From: Symbiodinium natans
Taxonomy: Eukaryota; Sar; Dinophyceae; Suessiales; Symbiodiniaceae
Direction: 5' to 3'
DNA: 62,500 nt
NCBI GenBank assembly: GCA_905221605.1
Contig: CAJNDS010000391.1
Span: 325,430-387,929, forward strand
The position numbers were made by a program, and so were the translations under genes. Positions 10,447 to 21,857 of the stretch are shown here, piece by piece. A model generated the notes under the pieces. That model saw nothing but the letters and a program-made list of their open reading frames with translations. It was not told the DNA's origin and did no database searches. The number at the start of each line of letters is the position of its first letter. The first letter of the stretch is position 1.

Positions 10447-13110
10447 GTACGAGCAAAGCTACATGCAGTCGCGATCTTGGGCGATGCAGCCTTCAAGAAG
10501 AGTGTCGTTAAAGACGTGCAGAAAAGTTATCAGGTCCTGCAAGAGCTGTACGAAGCCAAAGTGCTTACCACAGCTGCAGGAAGCAAAGCTCCAGCATGTG
10601 CCGGCGCAATCACACAACGGGTGCCACTGGACTGGGCCGAGCTACCAACAAACTCCAAGAAGCCGCACGATCACCCGAAAGGCAAGACCCTCTTGTTTCA
10701 CAACTGGGGCCCTTTCCTGCTCTCCATTCCCGACCTGTACGAGGAACTACAGTGCTCTCAGCTCTGCGAGGGTGACTTCCCGAGCGTCGCTGACATGCGA
10801 GCTTTCGGCTACCTTCACAAGCTTGTGCAGATAGAGAAGAAGAAAAGGGAGGTGTGGCCGCTGCAAAACTTGTTCACAAGATCACACCTCGCGCCTGAAT
10901 CCTGCATGTCGGGCTATAGTACTAAAGTAGTTGAGCATTTCCGGAAGGGATCTGACGGGGTAGCTCCTGAGGACTCGAAGATCGGAAGTGTAGAGGAGAT
11001 TGACACCATCATGACTGCGGAAACCCGGCGCACCATCTTTACGGCCTTCAGGAATCCAAGCTCAAAGCTGGCAGATTACATCTGGGAACACCACCGAGAG
11101 ATGTGGGCAAAGCACCGCTGGAATCGATTGGATGAGCTGGCGCAGTTTCTCGACGAGATTGATGAGGTGGTATGGCCGAAGGTGCGGCGTCAGGCGCCAG
11201 GAGAAATTCTGAATCGAATCGAACGAGACATGAAGGAGAGGGCCGCTCGTTTCTTTTCGGAGCGTGAGTTTCTCCACCTTAAACATTTGCCAGCAGCGTG
11301 GGCATTGCCTGGGCAGCCAAAGTACGAGCTCCAAGTCCTCAAGTCCCCACATGAAACAGCAGCAGCAGGGCTTAGGCTGCGTAACTGTGCTGCCATCAAG
11401 ATTGACAGGGTCAGGTTCAAGCTCTCGCAAATTGCTGTGGTCTCTGAGATGAAGACCCAGAAGGTTGTGGGCATGGCTGAATATGTTTACGAATCCGGAC
11501 GCTGGAGATTGAAGCAGTCATCTGCAGCGGCAAACAAGCCCTTGGCTCAGGAGTTGACAACGCAACTTCGCAAGTTTGGCGCCAAACTCATCCAGCAAGG
11601 CATGGTCAGCATCCTGCCAGTCGCCACAAAAGTCAACAACTCTGCCATGGTGTTTGATGAAGTTTATGAGAAGTCCGTGGCTCAGGAGCTCGAGGCTCTC
11701 TTTGATTGCACAAACGTTGGCAGGCCTTTACTGTCTGACAGGAGAGAGATTTCCAAGGCCAGTCGGAGGAAAATGGTGCAAAGAACGATGGGGTCAGATT
11801 CGGCTACGATTCTGCTGCCGCTTGCAGCAGCGGCTGGAGATGTGGAGCTCGTCAAGCACTTGCAAAGCCAAGGTGCTGATCCAGAGTATGCCGCCACGAT
11901 GAGATGTGATGGGTCACATGTCACTGGCACAGCTGTGATGCTTGCAGCCCGGCTACGGCAATGGAATGTTGTCAGCACCTTCATTCAAGCTTGCAACGGT
12001 GGGGCGAGTCTTGTCATAAAAGACTCTGAAGATGCCTCCATTGTGCAGCTTGCAGTGGATGATCAGAAGCTTGATATTCTGGCCCAGCTTTGTGGCAGGG
12101 TGCCAGTCCTTCCCGAAATAGCCAGGCATGGCTCCTCTAGCTTCATTCCGAAATTTATTAAGAAGATGCGAAGCGAGCCGGCGTGTGACATGGACATCGA
12201 TGAAACAGATCACCATGGCCGATCGGCTTTGATGTGGGCGGTGCGAGGCTGCCACGGGAGCATGGTGGACTTCCTCCTTGATGAGCAAGGATGTTCCCCA
12301 AACCGTGAGGACGCCAGAGGGCAAACACCTCTTATGACAGCTTGTGCTGTCGGGAACCAGGAAATAGTGGAGTCCCTTCTGGTGCATAAAGCTGAGGTGA
12401 ACCCTGGTGATGGCAGAGGCAAGACCCCTTTGACTATTGCATGTGCCAGAGGCAACTGGAAAATCGCAGAGACGGTGTTAGACTTCGACGCCAATGCAAA
12501 GGTGGCAGGGAGTTTGCCACTCTCGTTGTGTAAGCGCATTGTCTCTCGGGATGCCAGCGCCAGGAAGCTTGGGCTGAGGCTCCTGGATTCTGGTGCTCAG
12601 CCAGATTTCGCAGACAACGAGTTGATCAAGTTGCTGGAGATTTTGTGCTTGCAGCAGGACTGGGAGCTCCTCATCAGGTTGATTGAGAGAAGCGGTTGCC
12701 GGTTTCATGCGAAGTTTGACTTCAGGAGTGACAAGACCGCCAGGGCCTTTTCCAGCGCCCTACGAGCTGCATGCAAAGGAGGGAACCCGCGCCTCGCAAA
12801 GGCGCTTCTGCAGCTGAATGTTGATGCGACCACACGGGATGCTCAGGAGTATACTGTCCTGATGTCAGCGTCATGGCTTGGGTATCTTGAAATCGTGGAG
12901 ATGTTATTGAACCATGCAGCAGCTGCCAACACCATCGACGATACTAACGAATTCGGCAGCACCGCCTTAACCCTTGCACTTCTAAATGGACATGTTTCTG
13001 TGGCGAAGCTCTTACTAGAAAAAGGAGCCGACGCAAGCAAAGCCTTGAAGTTCTTCAAGTGCCGCTATAAGCGTGCCGCAGCAGAAAAGCTGCTGAAGCA
13101 AGTGTCGTGA
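10411..13110 (+). CDS. large ankyrin-repeat protein with possible PcfJ-like domain
   Basis: An uninterrupted 899-codon frame from an ATG to TGA, the longest in the window, with no visible intron. Residues of roughly 455-895 hold about ten ankyrin repeats, recognisable by the G-TPL--A---G---IV--LL pattern, for example DARGQTPLMTACAVGNQEIV and GKTPLTIACARGNWKIAETV. Such repeats bind partner proteins. Upstream, residues of about 305-385 read ETAAAGLRLRNCAAIKIDR, then about 30 residues later YESGRWRLKQSSAAANKPL. The spacing of the Cys and of the Q....N element recalls PcfJ-like domains, so I suggest that family at modest confidence. There is no signal peptide or membrane segment, so a cytosolic or nuclear location is likely. 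The first ATG is used, but a coding-like segment just upstream in another frame suggests the true N-terminus may be longer. Confidence 0.88.
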   Translation: MLEGSAQELTAQVRAKLHAVAILGDAAFKKSVVKDVQKSYQVLQELYEAKVLTTAAGSKAPACAGAITQRVPLDWAELPTNSKKPHDHPKGKTLLFHNWGPFLLSIPDLYEELQCSQLCEGDFPSVADMRAFGYLHKLVQIEKKKREVWPLQNLFTRSHLAPESCMSGYSTKVVEHFRKGSDGVAPEDSKIGSVEEIDTIMTAETRRTIFTAFRNPSSKLADYIWEHHREMWAKHRWNRLDELAQFLDEIDEVVWPKVRRQAPGEILNRIERDMKERAARFFSEREFLHLKHLPAAWALPGQPKYELQVLKSPHETAAAGLRLRNCAAIKIDRVRFKLSQIAVVSEMKTQKVVGMAEYVYESGRWRLKQSSAAANKPLAQELTTQLRKFGAKLIQQGMVSILPVATKVNNSAMVFDEVYEKSVAQELEALFDCTNVGRPLLSDRREISKASRRKMVQRTMGSDSATILLPLAAAAGDVELVKHLQSQGADPEYAATMRCDGSHVTGTAVMLAARLRQWNVVSTFIQACNGGASLVIKDSEDASIVQLAVDDQKLDILAQLCGRVPVLPEIARHGSSSFIPKFIKKMRSEPACDMDIDETDHHGRSALMWAVRGCHGSMVDFLLDEQGCSPNREDARGQTPLMTACAVGNQEIVESLLVHKAEVNPGDGRGKTPLTIACARGNWKIAETVLDFDANAKVAGSLPLSLCKRIVSRDASARKLGLRLLDSGAQPDFADNELIKLLEILCLQQDWELLIRLIERSGCRFHAKFDFRSDKTARAFSSALRAACKGGNPRLAKALLQLNVDATTRDAQEYTVLMSASWLGYLEIVEMLLNHAAAANTIDDTNEFGSTALTLALLNGHVSVAKLLLEKGADASKALKFFKCRYKRAAAEKLLKQVS

Positions 13111-14625
13111 AAATCCGACTCTCAACTTACACATAAGCTTGATGCGTGCTTTCCTGGGCTGCATGGGAACAGACAGTGCTTTCTGAAGATAATGTCTGCT
13201 CAGTGCCTTGCCCAAGCTTTGTAAGCTATCTGACCCCGAACACGTGCAAATCTGCTCAAGCATTGAACGAGTCTAATGCAAGCCCATAGAAGCAGAGGCC
13301 CACTACGCGGTGCGGGAGGCAGATGCCACCCGGGGCAGCTTCCTTGAGACTTTTCGTTGATGGCTCGGGGGTTCGGGAGGGCCAGTAGGTTGTTGATGTG
13401 CGGAGCGGCGGACATTGGGGGTTCGATGTTGATAAAGGTATATGGTGACTCCTGTTGGATATCTTAGATGCTTAGAAGCTCCCAGGCTTCCGCCACGTAC
13501 GTTCAGGTTTGCAGATGTTCAGCACAGGACGATGCTCCGGGAAGGTGCGCAAGACCGGTTCCTTCTGTTGTATTCTTTGTGCCCTTTTGCGAAGCCCAAT
13601 CCCACCAGACAGAACAACATTGCATAGTCATTGCATCATCTTTCAACTTGAAGTACTTTACTTGCCCAGGACTGCTTCGATGATTCCAGCGCTTGGGAAG
13701 CCGCTGGGGAGTTGCTCAGGCGATGGGAATTCGAGGGCTGGCTCCCAGTGACTTGCCTGCGACCTCTCTCAGGGCATTTGGGGATGAAGACAGCTTTGCG
13801 TTCTGAGTGGCTTTCGGGCTTGCAAACCAAAAGGTAGTGGGGTGCCTCGAAATTACGTGTGCGCTGCTCAATTTTTGCAGCTGTTCCCTTGCGATGGCCT
13901 CTCCGAGGATGCTGTGGCTGTCAACTCGGCCCTGGCGACCTGCGCGCGATGGCGGCACTGGCTGCCTGCCTTGAGGCGCCCTGGCTTCGAGTTAGCTACT
14001 GTAGCAGCTAGCACATATTGCCACCCAGAAATTCTACGGGCTGGACCTGGGGCAGGTTGAACGGCTGCTGGCCCCGTCAGGGGATTTGGGCACGTCATCA
14101 AAATGCTCCGCTCTTCGGTTCGACATGGTCCAGAGCCATCACTACCAATGTCCAGATGTGCTCGTTTTGTCCTGTGTTCCTGATCCCTCTTTTTTGACGC
14201 ATGCTTCTCGGGTACCATCTCTGACCGCGAGCCTGTGCTGCTACAGCCTCACTCCCCACTCACCAGTCTCCGAAAGCCAGGCACGTGGACGCGCACCGCA
14301 GCTGCTGGGATGCGCCTGGTTCCGCACTCGATCTGAGGTTGACCGAGCAGGGGGTTGGTTGAACGCGGCCTTGTCTTAAGTAGGGTCCTGTGGATCGTCG
14401 GGAGTAGGGTTCAGTGCTACTCTTCTGATACAGGAGCACCAATATAGACCAACATCATCCCCCTATCGACTTCTATAGTATAGCATCACCAGAAGATAAG
14501 CTACCATATAGATCCCTGCAGTTCTGTCACCCCAGGCCGTCACCTGCACCTCGGCCATTGCTGCCTGCGCTGGGCAGCTCTGGCGCCCTGCGACGGGCTC
14601 AGGTCCAGCTTCCCCTTTCCATGAT
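13111..14625. other. stretch without a supported gene
   Basis: This follows the ankyrin gene. Several short open frames exist on both strands (for example 13842-14060 plus and 13868-14218 minus) but none has a splice context or recognisable motif. No long repeats are seen until the TTTAGGG tract at 14628. Confidence 0.5.
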
Positions 14626-14627
14626 GG

Positions 14628-15330
14628 GTTTAGGGTTTAGGGTTTAGGGTTTAGGGTTTACCTGGAGCCTTCAGATTACGTGAAAAAACAGCCTTTCCAT
14701 GAAAACAGCCTTTTTCAAGACATGGACCCAAAAACAGCCCGTGGGGCGGAATTTGGCTAGGCAGCCCAAAAAAAGGCTATTTTGAAATTTGTGACGGTGT
14801 TCAACTCGAGGACGTTTGCTTGCTACGTGTTCTGCGGATTCTTGCTTGTTGAAGCAACGAAAGCCTGAAGCCACAAGCAGAAACCCTGAATTTGTAAAAC
14901 TCAAAAAACACGCAAGCCTGAAGCCAAGCCATGAAAGCCTGAAGGAAAAGGCGGAAATGGCCGGAAAAAAGGCGGAATTAGCCGGAAAAAGGCGGAATTT
15001 GCCGGAATTCGTTTCTTGTCTCGCTGAAACAGCCGAGAACCCTGACCTGCAGCTTCCGATTGTCATGGCATCAGAAGCAAACCTTTGGTCGACATGCGCT
15101 ACGAAGAAGAAACCCTGAAGCATTGTCTTGCTTTGCATGTGGGCGCGCGTGCCCTCAATAGGAAAAAGGCTGTTTTTGTTTGTCATGGCTGTTTTGGTCA
15201 AAAATGCTTGTTTTTGAGAATCTTGGCTGTTTTTGGTGTAAGTTTGGCTTGTGGCCATTTTTTCGCGTACACAGAGGGTCCAGGTAGGGTTTAGGGTTTA
15301 GGGTTTAGGGTTTAGGGTTTAGGGTTTAGG
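14628..15330. repeat. TTTAGGG-bounded inverted-repeat element
   Basis: TTTAGGG tracts at 14628-14658 and 15286-15330 bracket a segment whose inner ends are inverted (TACCTGGAGCC on the left, GGTCCAGGTA on the right). Both flanks are rich in AAAAACAGCC and its complement GGCTGTTTTT. The middle has GCCGGAAAAAGGCGGAA repeats. Open frames inside on both strands look like by-products of this repetitiveness. Confidence 0.6.
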
Positions 15331-15516
15331 GTTTGGTAGTTGGTAAGTCCAGCTTCAAAAGGGGTTTAGGGTTGAGGGTTTGGGGTTTACAGGGCTTGAC
15401 GGTTTGTTCAACAGAAAAAGGGCTCAGGTGCGACACGCGCAAGCAAAAACGAGACAGGTTAAAGACTTAGTCTAAACCTTAACCCTTTTTGTGTGCGTGG
15501 TGTGTGTGTGTGTGTT

Positions 15517-15645
15517 AAACCCTAAACCCTAAACCCTAAACCCTAAACCCTAAACCCCAAACCCCAAACCCCAAACCCCAAACCCTAAACCCTAAACCCT
15601 ACACCCTAAACCCTACACCCTATGCACCCTATAAACCCTAAACCA
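15517..15645. repeat. CCCTAAA telomere-type tract after a GT run
   Basis: A (GT)n stretch at 15495-15515 leads into about 15 CCCTAAA/CCCCAAA units. Confidence 0.9.
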
Positions 15646-15865
15646 AGGCCCTGGCCTTGGCGCGCTTGCTGAGGGCCCGCGGCCTCCGGGCTTCGCGACT
15701 GCTTCTCGGCTCCTGGAGGGAGGTGCACAGGTTTAGGGTTTATGGTTTAGGGTTTAGGGTTTAGGGTTTCGGGTGTTTTGAGGGTTTTGAGGGTTTAGGG
15801 GGTTTTGAGGGATTAAGGGGTTTTGAGGGATTAGGGTTTTGAGGGCTTGGGGTTTAGGGCTTTGA

Positions 15866-15965
15866 CGGATGTTTCCCGTTTTTCTAAGAGTCCTACTAAG
15901 GGAGTCTAGTACCTCCCATTTATACTCCCCATTAAGGACTGTTAGTATAAGGGGAAACATCTCAA
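15866..15965. mobile_element. MITE family A, copy 3
   Basis: The ends read GGATGTTTCCCG and AGTATAAGGGGAAACATCTC. The inner half contains TCCCCATTAAGGACTGTTAG as in the other copies. No clear target duplication. Confidence 0.75.
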
Positions 15966-15968
15966 GCT

Positions 15969-16090
15969 TCGGATGTAGTAAAGGGGGTTTATAGGGTTTT
16001 GAGGGTTTCGGATGTAGTAAAGGGGGTTTATGGGGGTTTTGAGGGTTTTGGATGTAATACAGGAGGTTTATAGGGGTTTTGGGGGTTTTG
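15969..16090. repeat. 39-bp minisatellite, about three copies
   Basis: The unit begins CGGATGTAGTAAAGGGGGTT and ends TTTTGAGGGTTT. Three successive copies show increasing divergence. Confidence 0.85.
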
Positions 16091-16502
16091 GGTGTTATAA
16101 GAGTTTTCGTTAGGTGGCTTTTGAGGATTAAGTGGGGTTTGGAGGGCGTCAGTGAGGTTTCCGCGGGTGACGCAGAGGTTGCTCACAGGTTTTTTCCTGC
16201 GCAGAAGACTTAATTCATACTTTCCGCATCGGTGTCTTGGGGTTTAGCAACGAGTGGCTTTTTGAAGAGGACTGACTGGCTCAAAACCCAACTTTTCAAC
16301 TTTTGGGCTTCTTATAAGGTAGTTTATTCTGAAAGTTTCAACTTTTATTTCCTTGGGTTTTGGGCCAGTAAGAGGACCTACTTGGCCACGATGGAGTGCT
16401 TGGGCTCCTGCCTCAGTGGTGGCGGAAGCCTTGGGATGGGGTGGGGGACCGAGCCCAACGTCTTGCAACGCCACTCCCAATGTCAAAAGCAAACAGTCCC
16501 CT

Positions 16503-16632
16503 AAATCCTAAACCCGGAACCCTAAACCCTTAACCCTTAAACCCTTAAATCCTTAGACCCTTAAACCCTTAAACTCCTTAAACCCTTAAACCCTTAAACC
16601 CGTAAACCCTTAAACCCTTAAACCCTAAACCG
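16503..16632. repeat. CCCTTAAA octamer variant tract
   Basis: About 14 units dominated by the 8-base form CCCTTAAA rather than the heptamer CCCTAAA, a locally amplified variant. Confidence 0.9.
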
Positions 16633-17099
16633 CTTGCAAGCAGAGAGAGCAGAAGATGCACATGACGTGGGCGTAGTGAGCTTCGGAGTGAGACGGAGTA
16701 TACAGGGGCAAAACGGTGCGAAAGTGAGACCCTTGTTTTGACGGCGCTGGCGCTCGCGCGATCTCCCTCAGGTTCCGACAACGGCTGGTCCGACGGGCGC
16801 AAAGATCGCTCAAGGAGCATGAAAAGTTTGCAAAGCCCAACCCCGAGAGCCCAAAGTCCCTTTATCTAGGAATATAGACCTTACACCATATAGGGATCCT
16901 TAGCAGGCTCTATAAAAAGGTATATTCCTTAATTCAGGGGTGTTTTTGGGCTTTTTGGGTATCCGAAAGCCCGAAACCCTGGAAACCCCAGAAGGATGGC
17001 GGGGAGCACCTGGAGCTGGGCCCTGCACTTGGCTCAGGAAGCGCAGCGCCCTGAGCCTGGGTTCAGGGCCTTGCCATTGAGGAATTCTTCATACACATA

Positions 17100-18480
17100 G
17101 AGGAGTTCACAAATAGACAAACAAACCTATATGTGGAAAGTATTATATATATATATACATATTCTATGTACACATAATATTCTGACATGCGCAGATACGC
17201 AGGATACACTTTGTCAGGAGAGGTTTTCCGCTTGTTTTGGGGTGGAGATGGGTCACGGTGGGGCAGCCTCATTTGCTGTACGGGCCTCTTCGCCGATCCA
17301 ACAGTGTCAACTTGTTTCACTCCCTCCCATGATAAGTTCCCCTGCTATGAATTGTCAGGAGACCCCGACCGGTCAAAACTAGTCCAAAAAACTCACGTCC
17401 AATGATGGGTCAAGACTGAAGTTAACTGCGCGTGCGAGGCCAACTCGAAGATGAGACCCCGCCCCACGAAACCAAGATGCTAAGTACATGAGACCCAAAA
17501 CCTTGTAACCACCAGTCCCAGACATGGGCACCATAAACCCGAGACCTCGAATCCAGACCCAACACGCGCGTTCGCGCGCCCTAAACCTTGAAACCCAAAC
17601 CCTATCCCCTGCGCTGTGAACTGCTAGCCGAGAGTTTGTGCCAAAATCCTATCCCCTGATAAGTTCGTCTTCCCAGGTATAATTGTAGAAATATAAAACC
17701 TCTGCAAACCCTGAAACGCCTAAACTGGTTGCATAAGCCGAGTTCCGCGTTCGGGCCTTGTCCCGGTGGCGGCGAAGCTGCCGCACCCTGCGCTGCCAGG
17801 ACCCCAAGCTTAGGGTGCAGGGTTTAGGGTTTAGGGTTTAGGGTTAGGGTTTAGGGCTCAGAGTTTGGGGGTTTTAAGGTTCTAGGGCTTTATGGGGTTT
17901 AGGGGTATAGGGCTTCGGGAACTCAAGGGAATTCAAGGCAGGGACTCCTGCGTTGTTTTTTAAACGCATTGGGGTTGAGGCGAAAGTGAGCCTGGCCTAC
18001 TTTCCCCAAGAGGGGTTTAGGGTTTTGGGTGTTAGGGCTTAGGGCTTCGGGCTTTATGGGGTTTCCGGGGGTGGGGGGTCGTCCTGGCAGTCATCAAGTC
18101 CGGCCTGCAAAAAGGGTGTAGAGGGGTCCCGAGGTCTCCACCATGATTTTGCCAATGTCACAGCTATATCCCCATGGGAATCATTTTTATTTGTTGTTTA
18201 TATAACACCCAAGAGGATATTCAATATGTTATTTTTATTCAGGTTCAAAGGGGAGCATAGAAAGAGGTTGCTCCATCACACCTTCGACAAGTGGAGGGCG
18301 CCCGAACAGAGCCCAGAGTTGAAATCACTTCAGGTCATGCGGCCCACTCGGCTCACCCAAACACGCATCTATTATACGTTTTTTGCGATGTTCTGGAGTT
18401 TACTTAGGGGTACTTGGAAACATGATTTTTAATTATTTGGGTACTATAATGCCTAAGAAACAGTAAAAAAACTAATTTTT
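17100..18480. other. stretch with repeats and unjoined coding-like pieces
   Basis: Contains a TA microsatellite near 17140, TTTAGGG units at 17818-17850 and an AT-rich segment at 18180-18240. A short coding-like piece ends at 17810 (reads RVPRSGLVPVAAKLPHPAL) directly before the TTTAGGG tract. No gene model could be closed. Confidence 0.4.
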
Positions 18481-18627
18481 GCCAGGGTTCCAAGTTCAGC
18501 AGAGTTTGGATCACCATCCTACAAATTTTTGGTTTGATTGCTTCGTGCTGCGGCCTCAGACCAATTCCGCGTCCATGCCTTGGGGGCTTCGGGGGTCAAC
18601 ACTCTGGCATTCATTACAGCTCGGTAG

Positions 18628-18713
18628 GCCCTTGGGACATTCTATTCCCCTAGTGGGTTGAAGAGGATCATACTCAGGAATATTTTTCTGAGGGGTTTTA
18701 AGGGCCATCCTAG
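18628..18713. repeat. introner-like family I2, copy 1 (86 bp)
   Basis: It begins GCCCTTGGGACATT after an AG and ends GGGCCATCCTAG. The core AGAGGATCATACTCAGGAAT recurs in the copies at 41649, 48496 and 60332. With GC at the start and AG at the end it reads as a GC-AG intron. Removing it joins HSLQLGR to KLFVMQLP and a stop. Confidence 0.7.
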
Positions 18714-19766
18714 AAAGCTTTTCGTCATGCAACTTCCTTAGAAAACCCAGGCCTTTGGGGCCTGTCCACCTCAAGTGGCCCGGGCGCCCGTGGGGCGAAG
18801 GCTATTGGAGGCCGAGATTCACAACCCGAACCCTCGTCTAGGGTTAAGGGGCTGCTATTCAGGGTTCATCTAGGTTTTCTGAGGGCACGAATGGCGCCAG
18901 GGGCTTTCCAGCAGCTTGAGGAGTTGCTTGGTAGTATAGATGTTACTCATGTTAGGTTCGGCTCCGGCACAGGTACATGCAAGATCCATGGGAGGTGTTT
19001 CTGTGTGCGTTCGACAGTCAAAAGCACTTGGGATGCAAGCCAGCCGTATGCGAAGTCTTCACAGAGTTCAGGTAGGCCGTGAATTCATTCTCAATGCTTC
19101 CCCGTGGAGGTTCTGATACTAGGACCGAGAGCAGGCCCTTATTCCCTTCTTTCAGGGTTTTGTTTCCCTTACGTATAAGCCCCTTCAAACCCAAAAGGGC
19201 GCCCTTTTTATTCCTAGGTTGCTCTTGGGTCTAGGATAAGTTACCTTGCGGAACCTGTCAGGGAGAAGTTTTGGCTTTGAATTTGAGGGCAGCCGCAAAC
19301 CGCAGGACATCGACTCGGCATGCCGATGCGAGCTCCAGCAGTGTTTCGCTTTAGAAATGCCGGCGTGTTGGACAGGGCGTGGAGTGTTTTTTTCTTTTCT
19401 TTTCATGTTTTAGAGTTTGGGTAAGGGCTGCTTCGACTGTTTACGCATTGGACATTGGTCTTCATGAAACAATCTATAGGAGTCTAAGTCTAAGATGACC
19501 CGTTCCAGCCAGCAGAGGTTCAATACCAGGCACGCATAGAAGCGCCAACGGGTTAATTTCAATCTCCATGCTTCTTGGACTCCCCGCTCGCTGTTGGTCT
19601 CAGATTGTTAGTTGCTTTGGTTGTTTAGTCCTGAAGAGTGTTTTGGGTGATGGAAGGCTGTTTGGATCAAGCGCACCGCCTATTTTCCTTGGCACATGTC
19701 TCCCCAGCGACAGATTTAGCAGAAGTGACGGCCAATGCTGCCAGAGAGTAAGTATATCGATGCAGC

Positions 19767-19873
19767 TTGGGATGTTCCCCCTTATGCTAACAGTCCTTAA
19801 TCGGGATTATAGCAGCCCCTACCAGTATTTTCATCCCATTTAGGAGCTGCGAGTGTAAGGGGGAGCATCCCAA
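19767..19873. mobile_element. MITE family A with perfect 8-bp target duplication
   Basis: The terminal inverted repeats are TTGGGATG and CATCCCAA, extending inward as TTCCCCCTTATGCTAACAG. The direct repeat GATGCAGC is present at 19759-19766 and 19874-19881. This is the best-preserved copy and defines the family ends. Confidence 0.88.
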
Positions 19874-20024
19874 GATGCAGCTAACAATCCCTGACAAGGC
19901 CATGCCTGCAACAGGCTTGAACCGAGAAGCATGCACGTAAACCGCACAAGCCCTGCTCGTACATCGAGAGTTCGGCATGTGGCAAAAAACTAACCCTAAA
20001 CCCTAGGAATCCCGTTAGATTCAG

Positions 20025-20498
20025 ATGACAGCCTTCGGACCGAATCCGTGCCTGCCTTGCGCGAGTGTGAGAGCCGAACCCCTAAACAACCCTCGAACAC
20101 TAGAACTCGACGTGCAAGATGTGCTGATTGCACATGGGCCTGAGTTGGCCTGCGGCCTTTGTGTGCTGGACCTCCGGAACTGGATCCGCAGGCCGGCGCA
20201 TGTGTGGATTTAGGGGGTTTAGGGTTTAGGGGTTAGGGTTTAGAGTTTAGGGGGTTTTAGTGTATAGGGTTTAGGCCTGCGTGGACTGCAACTATGTGTA
20301 TCTGCATGTCAGTCAATCCGGAGCTGCTGTTTCCGTTGAGCATGCTTTGGGGCCCGCGATCGCTTTGGCAACATCGGATCTGGGTGGCGAAGGTCGACAA
20401 GGGTTTAGGGTTAGGGTTTAGGGTTTAGGGCAACACAACTCCTTCACCAGGTTGGGAATGGGCAAGCGAGCGTCGCGGCCCGATGTGATGTGTGCTGA
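20025..20498 (+). CDS. three-exon gene, 124-aa unknown protein
   Basis: The proposed exons are 20025-20201, 20275-20402 and 20429-20498, totalling 375 bases from ATG to TGA. Exon 1 reads MTAFGPNPCLPCASVRAEPL with later HGPELACGLCVLDLRNWI. Exon 2 reads ACVDCNYVYLHVSQSGAAVS then EHALGPAIALATSDLGGEG. Exon 3 reads ATQLLHQVGNGQASVAARCD. Intron 1 (73 bp) starts GTGTGG and ends GTTTAG within TTTAGGG variants. Intron 2 is only 26 bp and is pure TTTAGGG-type sequence that would add an in-frame TAG if retained. Reading phase is kept at both joins. A cysteine-rich N-terminus is the only distinctive trait; function is unknown. The start could lie further upstream. Confidence 0.58.
20202..20274 (+). repeat. 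intron 1 made of TTTAGGG variants
   Basis: It starts GTGTGGATTTAGGGGG and ends TATAGGGTTTAG. It fills the whole interval between two in-phase coding frames. Confidence 0.6.
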
Positions 20499-20800
20499 GA
20501 TGATTTTGACTTGAGTCGGGGAGTGAATGTGCTGGCTAAAGTCTGGGGCTCTTTGGAGGCAAGTGACACGGGAGCTATATATGGATAATATATTGATATA
20601 CAACTATATGTATATGTATATATATATATATATGCTACCCCCCCCCCCCCAAAGATCTAGGTGTTTTCACGATTTAGCGATATCAAGTTGAAGACCTGCA
20701 TGGGCCCGGAAGGGGCCTAAACGCTTCACCTTTAAACCCTATAGGCTCTAGGGTTAAGGTTTGAGGGTTTAGGCTTAAAAAGTAAGCCCATAGAGTTCAG

Positions 20801-21302
20801 ACCCCAAAGAAACGCTTAACCTTTAAACCCTATAGGCTATGGGGTTAAGGTTTAAAGCTTTAAGATTCAAGATTTAGCCATCTAAACCCAAGCCCACCTT
20901 AAGGGTTTAAGGTTTTAAACCCTCATGGCTTAAGAAATACCTAAGCCGTTAGACCCTATAGGGCTGAAAGGTAAAGAGAGCGTAATGTCTGGGCATTTAT
21001 GCTTTCAACGCCTATAGGGTTAAACCCTTTTAACGTTTTAGAGCCCTACAGGGCTTCAGGGTTCTGACCCTAAAGGGCTTAGGCTTAAACCTTAAACCCT
21101 TAAGGTTGAAGCTCTATGGGCTTATGTTTTAATGCCAAAACCTTAAACCCTAAGCCCTTCAACCTTAACCCTATGGCCTATAGGGTTTAAAGGTTAAGCG
21201 CTTCGGGCCCTTAAGGTTTAAACTCTATGGGCTTGCTGTTGAACTTTTCAACCCTAAACCTTTAAACCTGAACCGTGCCTAAACACTTAACCTTTAAGCC
21301 CT
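20801..21302. repeat. left arm of 0.5-kb inverted duplication
   Basis: This arm runs from CCCCAAAGAAACGCTTAACC to CCTAAACACTTAACCTTTAA. It is repeated in the same direction at 21468-21856 and in reverse complement at 21858-22336, with scattered substitutions and short indels. Confidence 0.8.
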
Positions 21303-21857
21303 ATAGGGTATAGGGTTACGGTTTAAAGGATTAGGGTTTAAAAGTTCAATAGTAAGCCCATATAGTTTAAGCCCTTAAGGGGCCTAAACGCTTCACCTTT
21401 AAACCCTATAGGCTCTAGGGTTAAGGTTTGAGGGTTTAGGTTTTAAAAGTAAGCCCATAGACTTCAGACCCCAAGGAAACGCTTAACCTTTAAACCCTAT
21501 AGGCTATGGGGTTAAGGTTTAAAGCTTTAAGATTCAAGATTTAGCCATCTAAACCCAAGCCCACCTTAAGGGTTTAAGGTTTTAAACCCTCATGGCTTAA
21601 GAAATACCCTAAGCCGTTAGACCCTATAGGGCTGAAAGGTAAAAGAGGGCGTAATGTCTGGGCATTTATACTTTCAACGCCTATTGGGTTAAACCCTTGT
21701 AACGTTTTAGAGCCCTACAGGGCTTCAGGGTTCTGACCCTAAAGGGCTTAGGGTTCTCGTTTAAATGCTTAAACCTTAAACCCTTATGGTTTAAGCTCTA
21801 TGGGCTTGTGTTTTAATGCCAAAATCTTAAACCCTAAGCCTTTCAACCTTAACCCTG

